From Varroa destructor (Eukaryota; Arthropoda; Arachnida; Mesostigmata; Varroidae): 64,000 nt of DNA. Each line of letters begins with the position of its first letter. The first letter of the stretch is position 1. Shown in pieces: positions 23,611 through 34,329 of this stretch. Position numbers and translations under genes: made by a program. The notes under the pieces were generated by a model, which was not told the origin of the DNA, did no database searches, and saw only the letters and a program-made list of their open reading frames with translations. The stretch lies in the NCBI RefSeq assembly GCF_002443255.2, contig NW_019211454.1:18815037-18879036 (forward strand), written 5' to 3'.

Positions 23611-25484
23611 GTGAACGGGCAATAATACCCAACATGTGTTAAAAGGTATTTTTCTATCCATATTCATTACGCCAGATATCATCTGGGATAAGAATGTATC
23701 GGTACTACATAAATTTTAGATAAACTTAGATCTGCATATTTGAAAAAATCAATGAGTAATTAAAGTCAACGGTAGATGTTTATGCATGAGCGAAATCGTT
23801 TCCACTTTGTTTGAGACAAGCAACTTTATCCACCAATCATTAACTAGAAGACAAATTATAGATTTACACGCGTCTTCTGGAATCCGAGCTGACATTTTCA
23901 GTGGGTGTTCCTTTGCTAGCTTTTGTCAAGAATGAAAATTGCTAACGAAAACATATAACATAGTGCGTTCCGATGTATTTTTATCCGCTACTGAACTCGA
24001 CTCAGTTCCTTCGGCGACTTATGACCGATAATACGCATTTGAAATCTGTAGTAGTACACACATACTTAGCAACTCGTACCTAAGTGACCAGTAGAACATT
24101 TGTACCAATATCAATTGAGGTCGTCATATGAACAGATAGACAGATATTACATTAATATTGCGTCATTGTCACGACATTGTCGTATCCGACGAAACCTGGA
24201 TTCGGGACGCTTTAGCGGGGACAACTTGGTCACGACTCCGCTGTTGCGCCTCATAATAAAAATAATCGCTCTACACTGAGCTGGAACATATGATAACTTC
24301 TACAAACTAATTCTTACATAAAAACGCAATATGTTACATTACTATTATATTATATACAAATAATATGAAGTATATATTGCGTTATTAGCGTTAATTCGTA
24401 TATTGTGACTCCCATTTCAACGAGAAATCTAACAGCAGATTTTCCCACTTGCCAAACCCGCTAAATTCAAAAGCTGAAGGGTTAACGAACCCGCTAAATG
24501 TACCGTATATGATTTAGCGCATATTGTAAACACGACTGCTTAACACGTTACGGTACACCACATTCAAAGCAGACAGAGCAGTCCACGTGCCAGGTTTACT
24601 TGTACTCTAACGCATCGAATACAGTTAACAATTTTTCGTAGTTAAATCAACGTATTGCATACTTCCGCTTACAATTTCTATATAAAACATTTTGGCTTAC
24701 GTCGAATTATGAGCTGCGAGCTGCTCGACGACCCTGGAAACACTGCCGTGGAATATACTGACAGTACGGTCTACCAATGACTAAGGAACCCCTGAAAAGG
24801 CCGAATCTTTCAGTGTTATGTGTCGTTTCGTAGAGCCTTATTTATGTATATTCCTATTATTCGTCAGTCCTCTGTTAAACGACTGATTTCGCTAGGTAGT
24901 GTGGTATCTGCGTTGGTTGGGTAAATAGGATCGGGACAACTGATACGTTGAAAGACTTTGTAGTGGTAGTTATTATAATTCGATTTCAGGTGGCAGTTCG
25001 GCTTTTTATTGCAAACCGGATTCGAAACGTGTCTAAGCACGACTATTATACGAGATGCATCCTGTTAACGCGCGGCTTGGTCTTCGCTGTATATTCCTAC
25101 GCTTTGCTCTGTCTCACAACAGCAGCTACCGTAGATTATCTTGGTAAATCAAACCCATTGCATATCTGACATCGAAAATCGTATGGGGGTACCTTCGCTT
25201 CCCTATGGAAACCCGAATATAAATATGGAGTAGAGAACGGGAACACCTATGAAGGTTCCAGAGGTTTCCCGTAAAACTATGCAATACGCAAGCCATCGAC
25301 TTTGCCTCAACCATTAAGCGCTACACAATCGTCATGTACCATTCTTCAACCAATATCGCTTCCGCATAATCTCTTCTTGCAGCATAATTTCAGCCAGCAA
25401 CGAGAACCGTGTGTTCGACGAGCGTGCTGAACGACATGAACGGAACCGGCAAGGAACCTGCCGAGCTTCGCCAGGGACAGACAG

Positions 25485-25859
25485 ATGGGTGAGTCAAGTA
25501 GAAATATTTGTACGGCAGAGGCAAATATGAAAATTAGGTTGTGTCGGAATCGGTTAGGAAATCCAATTGCGTCGCCCAACGTGGACTCGTGGCGTGCAGA
25601 CTTCACTGAGACTTGGTTGACGAAATCTGCACATAGCAGATTAAAGGGCAGTCAGGGCGGATGTTCGTTACGCGGTGTCGATTATTTAAAACGAACGAAC
25701 AAACAAAGCAGCAAGAAGCCAAGACTGAATTTGAAGGTGACATGCTATGAAGGAGAACGGCTTGCTGATGAGATATCTATGCCTTATGCGCGTACTAGCC
25801 GGATACACACACATATGTCGATAAATACGCAAAGCTTCCAGTTGATGAATGCTCTGTGA
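25485..25859 (+). CDS. Weak candidate ORF, 124 residues, unknown
   Basis: The ORF begins at ATG 25485 and has no recognisable domain, signal peptide or helix. The same ATGGGTGAGTC can also be read as a donor (G|GTGAGT at 25487) closing an upstream exon after a good acceptor, CTCTTCTTGCAG, near 25380. That exon is open in two frames. One strand or frame here may be coding, but the evidence does not choose. The minus ORF 25346-25606 is probably a shadow. Confidence 0.15.
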   Translation: MGESSRNICTAEANMKIRLCRNRLGNPIASPNVDSWRADFTETWLTKSAHSRLKGSQGGCSLRGVDYLKRTNKQSSKKPRLNLKVTCYEGERLADEISMPYARTSRIHTHMSINTQSFQLMNAL

Positions 25860-28382
25860 AGATCCAAACAAGATAATTTACGTTACTTTATTTTTTGTTT
25901 CGTTTCGAGGCAATCACCCATACGACGCTTAATTCGCTGTTTTAAATTTTTTAGTATCTTATTTATACCAATAAGTCCTCAAAATCGTCGCTGTTTATAT
26001 ATTGCATAAAGAACTTGCTTCGCTAAGAGCACTACCTGACTAACCCTTTCTAGACCAATCTGAGGTTTCTCCGACAGATCTATGAAGCGGGATGAAAAAC
26101 CACACAAGCAGCTACCAACCTGAATAAGAATTTTTTTATCTTCCTTATTTTTTTGATTGTGACTCTCTAGTAGTGATTTTTCCCCAACGCTGGGATTTGG
26201 GTTAGCGTTGCAACTTGTTTATTATTAACTATGGGTACCATGGTAGCTCACATAAAACGATACGTATTAGTCACCCAGACGACGCGGCTTCTAGTTCCAA
26301 GAAAATCCAAGCCTGCTATTGCTATTATTATATATCTTCATCACAATAGGAAATGAGCGATGCCGTATGCTACAACAAATGTCATTTCCAAAGTTATTTA
26401 CCATCTTGCTTGCATACTTTCATGAACACTTCAGAGTTATCTTTTTTCTAAATCAACATCACCTTTGTCCTGTGCTCTGGAAGCGACCCACTCAGCAGCG
26501 GATAAATGGGTGAACATTGCCCACAGGGAAAAGCTAAAATATCTGGAATTCTACATCACCAGGTTCCAAAGACGTCTCAGTAATTAGCTGACCGAGTCTT
26601 GCGCTAATTTCTGCCCTCATATCAACTAATCGGCAAATACGTTACAATTCAGACATTGCATACACGTATGGCTAATGAATGAAAACAGTAATTATATAAG
26701 ATTTTTCAATGTTCTTGCTTGTTTCATTAAATATTCTATCCTCTTAATTTAGTTATTACTACCTGATGTTATGTGTGGGTTTATTCGCGCTATCAGTTGA
26801 GTCATCTTGGCTTGTACGTGTCAGCCTGTCACCTTTTATCGCATATTTTCCATAGTTCTCTCGTGAATGAGTGTTGCACCTTTCTAGCTACTGATCATAT
26901 TTTCGAGTAATCCTTGTTAGAAAATATTGATGCTTAATTCATCTGTTTGCCATCAGCGCCGTTTACGCTGCGTTATTCAGTTCAGACATTTTACGCCGAA
27001 CCGTCTCCGATGTCGGAAACAACAAACGCCTGATATGATCATTCCATGACATCGACTTTCTGTGTACGTATCAGATTCGATGCTAACTACTTCTCACACT
27101 AATGCTATTCGCTTGTTTAATATGTCTATTTCGCTCTTTAGTATTACCCCTTTACTTCTATACCGTAACCGTATTCACTGTTGTTGCATCAAAGTAACGA
27201 ACATTGTCGTAGTGTCAATTGTAATCTTTGCTTATGATTTTCATTGTTCTATATATGACGATATATTATGTCCATAAGACCTTGCTTTTCTTGCCTACAA
27301 TGGAACGCGCCCACATTTTCACCAATGCGTTACTTATCGGGCCCTAGGTCAAATGAAAGTGGGTTGGTTACCTTCTGCGCACACACTTCTAAGCGTTTTC
27401 GTGCTATTTATGTAAAAATGCGCTGGCGGATAGGTTGTTCAGGAAATCAGCTTATCAATCGGATTATCCAGAGTCAAGAAAAGGCAATGATATTTAACAA
27501 ACTGATATTATTTTAGCATCCTTTGAGCCTCTTTTAAGCCTCTCTTTGATCCTCTCTTGCTATCATTGTTGTTAGCGTGAGCGCGCTACCTAAACGAAAA
27601 GCAAAATATGAGAGATTTCCTACCACTGACAAATGCCCGGTCGAAATATTGACAGGGTTACTAGGAATCATGAACAACCCAAAAAAAAGACGTGTACTAG
27701 CGAAACAGCTATAAGGACGACACGTCAGGGGATTTCGGTCGCAACATGTTCGATACCTTAAACGTGGCAACTATTAGCAGCTAGGTAAGACTAAATTTAC
27801 TTGATTTAATTTGTGCTCAAAATCATCAAAAAATTAGCGTGTGTTACCGCACTAGGCTACCATGGCGATGGCTTAACGCCCACTCAATGGAATGGTAGAT
27901 TGGATTAACGACAATAATTACTTTTGCAAGTATAGCGGATAATAAGAACAAATCTGAAAAAGAACAGGACTGAAAAAAGCGTTTTTATAGAGCAATCACG
28001 TGTAGGTCCCGATCAAATACACTGCACTGTCTAGTGACGATTATATATAGTTTGTGAGCAATGTTTACGTAGATTGGCTCATACGCCCAAGCTCGATAAC
28101 ATTATAGTGATAGCTTTTGGATAATTTCTTAAATCTGAGTGGAAATCATATTGACTTTGAGTGAAAACAATATTCTATTTGCCCAAATTCAAGTATCTAT
28201 CGAGTGTTTAAGATCAATCAGCGCTACTCACCTATCAAAAGCTCTGCGGTAAATTGCCTAATACGATTCTGTACTATACGCGTCATATCATAATACCAGG
28301 TACGCATTGACTACAATCGATCAGTCTCAGGCTAGACTAAATTCGTTCGATCACATTTCATTTTCCTATAATATCATCATTT

Positions 28383-28407
28383 TATATATATATATATATA
28401 TATATAT
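28383..28407. repeat. (TA)n microsatellite
   Basis: Uninterrupted TA run in the region downstream of the elongase gene. Confidence 0.95.
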
Positions 28408-28666
28408 GGTTAAAATTATATGTATCCATACTTGATACGCGGCTGTGTTTTTGATAGGATATTGATTATCGCTAGGACCATCTTGATCAGTCTCTCCGAC
28501 ACATCACCAATAACCTTGACGCCTATGTAATATTCGCGCTGCTCGCTCGATCGTAACGTTACGCTGATTTCTCTCTGTGTATATATAATGTAAAACGCGT
28601 ATATTTAATGCATTCAACTAGATAGAAATCACTTAAGTTTCTTCAACTCACACGTCTATTTTATGG

Positions 28667-28686
28667 TTTATTATTATTAATTTATT
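28667..28686 (-). terminator. Possible polyadenylation signals of the elongase gene
   Basis: Two AATAAA hexamers on the minus strand (28667-28672 and 28681-28686) lie about 400 bases beyond the stop codon. They are the nearest good candidates I saw, but AT-rich DNA yields this word by chance. Confidence 0.3.
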
Positions 28687-29079
28687 CCTATTTACGTATA
28701 CAATATTATTATATACTAGTGTTGGTAACGTAATGGTCTCTTCGTACTGCCGGCCTTCACGAAGGCCAGAGAATCAACTGAATATTGACAATTTCAGCGT
28801 CCTGAGCGGTTCTTCTGTCAATGCCTGAAATGAGTATGCACCATATACGAATCCGAACAACTCAAAAATATCAGTCGTCGACTTCTGCCTAAAAAAGGCA
28901 GTGCTATTTGCAAAGATGACTAAAAAGGTGCCGCTGTATGCAGATATCTGCTGGCGGTAGTTTTTGTGCTTACTTTGTCATCTTCTCTTTTTTTTTTTGC
29001 CTACAAATCCTTCGATCCTCAATGAGTTCACCATGGCCTCTTCCTGTGGCGTTAACTGTCAGTCTTGCTCATAACGCTT

Positions 29080-29767
29080 TTAGTTCATTTTCTTTTCGGC
29101 AATCTTGCCGTCGGCGTTTGTTCGCTTACTCTTCTTTTTACTGTCGCCGTCAATGTAGGCCCGATAGAAGAACAAAGCAAATAGACCGAAATATGACAAA
29201 TACATATAGATCGACCAAAGAGCAGTATGTGGCACGATCGCGCAGGTTGGTCCCGTAATGTAGGCGTGCAGTGTGACGTAGAATCCGACGCCCATTTGCG
29301 TGAGTTGGAGCAACGTGATTGACCAATTCGATCCGGCTGGAAGTTTCACACGAAGCGCCCGAGCCGCATAATAACTATACATAATGCTATGGATCGTGTA
29401 ATTCATTACGACGTACCACCTGGCCGGAGCGATATGCTGCTGGTAGAAATACCAGCTAAAGCAGAGAACCGTCACGTGGTGATACCAGTGCAGAAAGATG
29501 AGCGGCCGCTTCCGAAGAACAATGAAGATTGTGTCAACCAACTCTGGTAGCTTGGACAGAACGAACAGCCAGGTCCAAAATCCTGCGACGCGATCGTACT
29601 CGATGTACGAAGGATTGCAGACGGAGTGCTGGAAACCGAACTTGCGCAAAACGTAGACCAGCTCAGGAACGGTTCTACATGCACCCAGAATCGAGAAACA
29701 GGCAAGCAGTAAGTTCCAGATCACGAGAGGCTTCTTTAGTTCGAACGGCGGTCTCTCTCGCATATAT
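29080..29767 (-). CDS. ELOVL6: ELOVL6-like, coding exon 2 (catalytic body and C terminus)
   Basis: The exon begins directly after the acceptor TTCTTGCCTTTCACAG (minus strand; the CAG is 29768-29770) and runs to a TAA at 29080-29082. It carries FELKKPLVIW, the histidine box, the remaining membrane helices and the lysine-rich tail ending in KKMN. The stretch between the Met at residue 71 and FELKKP has the same length as in vertebrate ELOVL6, which supports the acceptor choice. The ORF stays open upstream of the acceptor, to 29832, but those residues are intron. Confidence 0.95.
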
Positions 29768-29923
29768 CTGTGAAAGGCAAGAAATTGTCGACAAGAACAG
29801 AAGCAAATAGAAGAATGTAAAGTCAACGACACTGTGGCAGGTTTGCTCAGATTAATTATCTAGGCTCCTCTTTGGGTAGACTTGACGTTTTTCTGTCTAC
29901 ATAACATACAATGCAAGAAAGAC

Positions 29924-29965
<42 letters not shown>

Positions 29966-32900
29966 ATCAAAGCGTTCAATATACGTTTTGATATTGACGT
30001 ACATCGCTTAGACAATGTTTTTATGGTATGCACTATTTCAACGTACATAAAACTAATTATTTTGCCTTCTCTTCTAATTACATCAATTCCTAATACGTGC
30101 CTGCAGCAATAACTATTTATTTATTGGTTAACGATTTATTTTAACTAGCTGCTTATCAAACATAAAACAGCGTCTCAATGCGATCGAAAGGAATCAGTGA
30201 AAACAAGTTGAAAAAATAGGATACGCGCTTCTAATCCAAAAACGCCAGTCAAAATCTTCGACGCCACTGTCGCCCCATGACGTTCATATCGAAAATATTG
30301 ATTGGAGATACCGTTTACTGGAGAGTATACCAAAGGAAACTTGTTGTTTCCTAGATTGTTTGATATAGGTTTAACTTGTCATAGTAATAGATGGTAATGT
30401 TGTATATATGTGTATATGAAATGAGCTTTATGACGTAATTCTTCAGATTATCCTCAAATTAAAAATGACGCCCTCTCAATCCGGACCCAGTAACACTGTG
30501 CTCAATGAGCATTTTGAAGAAGATTTCGAAAAGGTACTGATTAATGGCAACGGAAATAGTCATCTTCGTGTTTGGCTCCTGGGCGAATTAGTAGTAACAA
30601 TGTCTGATATATTTGAGTTTAGGCAATGATAATAAATGTTATAACAAATTTCTTATGGTCTTCTCCATATCATCGTCTCAGCTTCGTTACCATTTGGAAG
30701 CTTTAATAGATAGCTCACAAGGTCCTTTTATTCATTTTAATTTATCTCCTATGGGACTGGAGGTAAAAATCACATCGAAATGTAGAATTTACTCTCTCGT
30801 ACTGAAGCACCCAATATAATTAGCTGTACAGATTTTTATTCCGTTCCGCTAATGGCAAGTCGACTTTCTTATCCACAGGGGTTTTGCGAGATCAAACGCC
30901 CCTGGAGTAGACAACAGCGCCTGTCGGAGCATTTATAAATAGGTAGATCAGAGTTTTGACATAAACCTTTTGTCTCGAATATTCCGAGAAATAAACAGGA
31001 ATTAGTAGATAAGAAGTGAGTGTAGAATCAGTCTGTATAGCAAACCATTAGTTAGCACTGGCGCTTTCATGGGGTCACATTTATACACTCCGTATTAAAA
31101 GCAGTTAGGAAACGCGTCACTGTCTAAAAATCTAAAACAACCATAGAAATCTCGTTTTGTCATTTATGCCAACCAGATGCAGCGCTACGATATAGTCGTG
31201 ACGCACATAAATTGTTTTAAGAGGACAAAGGCTTGCCTCGAAGGCTTTCATAAGAAACACAAAACGAACTATGCATAGGAAATCCGCAGAGAGAATCAGG
31301 AGCCCTAAAAAAGTGCAAAATATTATATATGTATCGTCTCCTACGCTATTAGCAGCAGATGAACGTGTACTATTATGGACATAATAGTTTAACACTGGTC
31401 CTAAAAAGCCCCCTTCGTCGAAAATAAAAAGTAAAAAAAAAACAACCCATCGATTTAACCAAATGTGAATCGTGTCGCGTTCAGTCGCTGTGTCCTTTGT
31501 CGCCTTGGAAAAGCCAGTACGGTTTGCTAACCGTACGTAAATTCAAGTCTACATTGTCAAATTATTCATTTCCGTCATATATTTTAGACGTTGCAATAAT
31601 TAAATTTCAAGAAAAATTGAAAACGGTGGATATTATACTTACGTAGAACAATCAATAGCTATATTCGTATCAAAAAAAAAGCAAACCATTTCAGCAGATG
31701 TATGCATGTGTTTATGGACAAAAATGAAGTATCGCTGCTCGTGAAGCTGTTAGACTGGGTCACCGTACCCCGTGTCAGCGACAAGGACTTTACCCAATCA
31801 TGCTAATAAGTAGGACAGACTAGTAAACCCAGAAGAGACAATACTAGATAATCAGCCATAACATCCATAGATACCAAGCTGAACAAGCACATACTATGTA
31901 TTATAGACTACTTTGAACAAAATGCAATTTTGCAGAAGATAGCTAATGAGCAACCATTCAGCAAAAATCGATCGGATTATAATTTTCACAGTCTTTTAAT
32001 ATTAGAACTCCACTGACTGGTTATGCTTCGACATGCACTCCATTTGGCCAATCACTGTTTAGGCCACCATATCGGTCGCTTTAGCAGTGTCAATCAAGTT
32101 TGTAAGCGCTGATACCCATATTATCTTCGAAATTGATCAGGCAGCGCTTTTTCCTCGGTTGGCAGTGTCAACAAATTCATCTGAGCTGATAGCAGAACCC
32201 CTATACACAGCAGAGCGATCAGGCCAATACTAAAATGCATAATATCAACTGAATCTCTGTTCAAATAGAAGTGACGAGAGCCGTGAGTGGCCTTCTTCCG
32301 AACAGGAACTTATGCCTATACAACTAGATAGGTGACATTCTACAAACACGATAGGAAAACCAGGCACGTTCAACATGAACCTAAACGTTAACTTTCCTGT
32401 TAACCTTAAATGGGATTTTTTCGACGACTCAAATTTGTATACTCATTGATTAAAACAGCTGAATAATGACCACCAATGGCTATGCTTGCTGATAGCACAG
32501 TTGGGGGGCAATGTCATGAAATTGTCACTGGCCGGCCACTATTGGTACCGGTTATAAATGAAACGTCGCTCTCGATTACCTAATGGCTCGTGACGCCGCC
32601 AAACGTTCGACAGCGTACCGCTATCGTACAGGTAACGTACGTAAGTTGGCGTCATTCGACAGGCCAATAAAAATCTCATCAGGAAATAATCATGAAGATG
32701 GCCGAACAGATAAAGGCCGTCGAAAAATATTGGCCGTTAGCCAGAATAAAAAAACAACTAATTAAAGGCTCTCCGCAAAGAACCGTTGGTGAACAGCGGT
32801 TCTTTGCGGCGGCAGAACAGCGAAAGTATAATGGAAAATGCTAGTTAAATTAGGCGTCGACCTGTGAGCGATGATACAATTTTGACTATTCACAATGATT

Positions 32901-34329
32901 GAGTATTAATGGCAGTTCGAGAAGGAGGTATAACCTGTTACTGGCAGATTTTTCGATAGCGATAATGAAGAACTATTGGTAGACATATAAAGGGCAAGAA
33001 TTTTTCTATTGCCAGTATTATTAAGAAAGAAATATTTTTGATATTTGTTGGTATATACTAGTAGTATTACTAGTACTAGTATCCTGGTTATTTTCTGGTT
33101 CTTCGTAATCTCCCTGGTGCACCAGATGCATGCGTCCGAAATAGAGCTTAGCATTTATCAAAATAACAATATAGTTTTTGCTAGAATTGTTCCTAAGGCA
33201 CAAACAGATGAGCAAACATACAACGGCAGTCAGTAGTATATATGTGAATCAAAAAGCGTGATTCGTCAAGCTGCTTCTTATGTCTCGATTTGGGGCAACA
33301 TTCTCCGCCATTTACTTTGGTTTTCTGTCTTGAACAGGCGACAAAACAAAAAAGCCAACAACTAGCTACCGAAAAATAGCCTCGCTAGACTTTTGAACGT
33401 TCGGTATAAGATTCTGCAATATAAAATACTGATTAGGGCTCCATCAATATGCGTACACGGCATGATTTCATTGAGACGAATTCTGAACGGTGCTTGTGGC
33501 ACAGAGACCACTCTAGTCTGTTTTATTTGTCTATTTGATTTGTTTGTATGTTTAGTTGTTCGAATTCGCCACAACCCCACCCAATCTATCTGAACGTAAA
33601 TATATTGTACATCGGGTCTCTATTCCGCCACAAGAAAATTGGCGGTTAAAAAGGGAAGAACATAAGGGCAGCAGACCACTCTAGACAGACTGTATATACT
33701 TTACCAAGACGGTCAGCGTGCGGTTACAGGTGGTGTTCGGTTAAAATCGAATTATGGAGAATGACGTAAAAAGTAAAGCAAATCTGTCCAGGTGTCTTAA
33801 AACGACGTACTTTCTCAATCACTTGTCAGTGTCATCATTTTCCGATATAATTAGCCCATTCTGTAACAGACATAAGAGTCTGCCTTAACAAGAAAAATTC
33901 GCGCTTAAATCTAAACCCGTACACTGTGTTGAACCTACCTGAGCAGAATCTATCTAACGTGACGTTGTTGTGCTTCTTTGTGGCACATATGGGTACGTAT
34001 GCACGTGCAAGACGTACCGTTTAAAGTTGATCCAATCCGTAACAGGCACTACGCTGCGAAATCGCAACATCAACTAAATGGACCCAACCTATATACAAGG
34101 GAAAAAAGTTTTACTCAATTTACCTTCTAATACCAAAGACAAGGGCAACGTATAGCCCTGCCCAATAAAATGACGTATGCCAATTCTGGTGCATCCACAG
34201 CCGATTGGCATTTTTGTCAAAGCGTTCTTCGAACTCGAACAGGAACGAGTACTGGGGTTTAACGGTGGCAATGTCTACTCCTGACTTGTCAACAAAGCAC
34301 GTCGCGTTTCTGTAATTCAAAACAGACAT
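29080..34329 (-). CDS. ELOVL6: ELOVL6/Baldspot-type very-long-chain fatty acid elongase (two coding exons)
   Basis: This is a 3-ketoacyl-CoA synthase of the ELO family, the condensing enzyme that adds two carbons from malonyl-CoA to acyl-CoA in the ER membrane. The coding sequence is join(34329..34124, 29767..29080) on the minus strand, giving 297 residues. The exon junction keeps frame: two bases (AG) before a GTAAAT donor and one base (A) after a pyrimidine-rich CAG acceptor make Arg69. Visible family motifs are KLPELVDTIF (141-150), the catalytic histidine box HWYHH (162-166), MNYTIHSIMYSYY (190-202) and TLLQLTQ (220-226). Several hydrophobic helices surround them. The C terminus KKMN is a canonical KKxx ER-retrieval signal. 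The N-terminal part YSFLFEFEERF..W..NW resembles ELOVL6 and Baldspot rather than the ELOVL1/4/7 branch. The subfamily is inferred from remembered motifs, not from a search. Two AATAAA signals on this strand lie at 28667-28672 and 28681-28686, about 400 bases after the stop. The 5' end could include a further upstream exon. Confidence 0.94.
29927..29960. repeat. (TA)17 microsatellite in the elongase intron
   Basis: Uninterrupted TA run 160 bases upstream of the elongase exon 2 acceptor. Confidence 0.95.
30447..30534 (+). CDS. Weak candidate small exon, antisense inside the elongase intron
   Basis: An acceptor-like TAATTCTTCAG precedes this segment and GTACTG follows it as a weak donor. The open frame contains ATG at 30465 and reads MTPSQSGPSNTVLNEHFEED, then FEK. 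Without splicing it continues to a TGA at about 30628 and gives 54 residues. Its composition looks protein-like, but I recognise no family and see no partner exon nearby. It may be chance. Confidence 0.17.
32773..32809. repeat. Perfect 13-bp-arm hairpin
   Basis: CCGCAAAGAACCG (32773-32785) and CGGTTCTTTGCGG (32797-32809) flank an 11-base loop. It lies eight bases after the stop of a small basic ORF (32583-32765, Arg/Lys-rich). The loop and stem do not match the histone 3' stem-loop. Confidence 0.75.
34124..34329 (-). CDS. ELOVL6: ELOVL6-like, coding exon 1 (residues 1-68 and two bases of 69)
   Basis: The exon starts at ATG 34329 and ends before a GTAAAT donor at 34123. It encodes the N-terminal segment with FEFEERFDKN and the first membrane helix (about residues 51-66). 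An alternative start exists: a CAG acceptor at 34310-34312 would let an upstream exon supply the first residues, because no in-frame Met follows it before residue 46. I prefer the simple ATG because the family's N terminus is of about this length. Confidence 0.85.

Larger units (their letters stand above)
15100..29079. other. Long stretch without a confident gene
   Basis: The stretch holds several (TA)n tracts, the hairpin at 21254-21298, small hairpins at 28752-28767 and 28885-28901, a tRNA-like B box at 23600-23610 and (TA)n at 28383-28407. Orphan open frames at 19644-19841 and 25485-25859 are listed separately. The ORF at 21529-21906 (125 codons) shows no family feature. The part from 28.67 kb to 29.08 kb is probably the 3' UTR of the elongase. 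Confidence 0.5.
29768..34123 (-). other. Intron 1 of the ELOVL6-like gene
   Basis: This 4.36 kb intron holds a (TA)17 tract at 29927-29960, an 8-bp-stem hairpin at 31517-31536 (GTACGGTT/AACCGTAC) and a 13-bp-stem hairpin at 32773-32809. A possible small plus-strand exon lies at 30447-30534 and is listed separately. Several 60-90 codon open frames on either strand show no family motif, and I do not call them genes. Confidence 0.85.

Noticed and set aside
24948..25169. Hydrophobic 73-codon plus frame after a TTTCAG
   Set aside because: Could be a transporter exon, but there is no family motif and no donor of quality.
28938..29810. Plus-strand and alternate-frame ORFs over the elongase (28938-29258, 29472-29705, 29529-29810)
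   Set aside because: They overlap the well-supported elongase exon and carry no motif; they are shadows.
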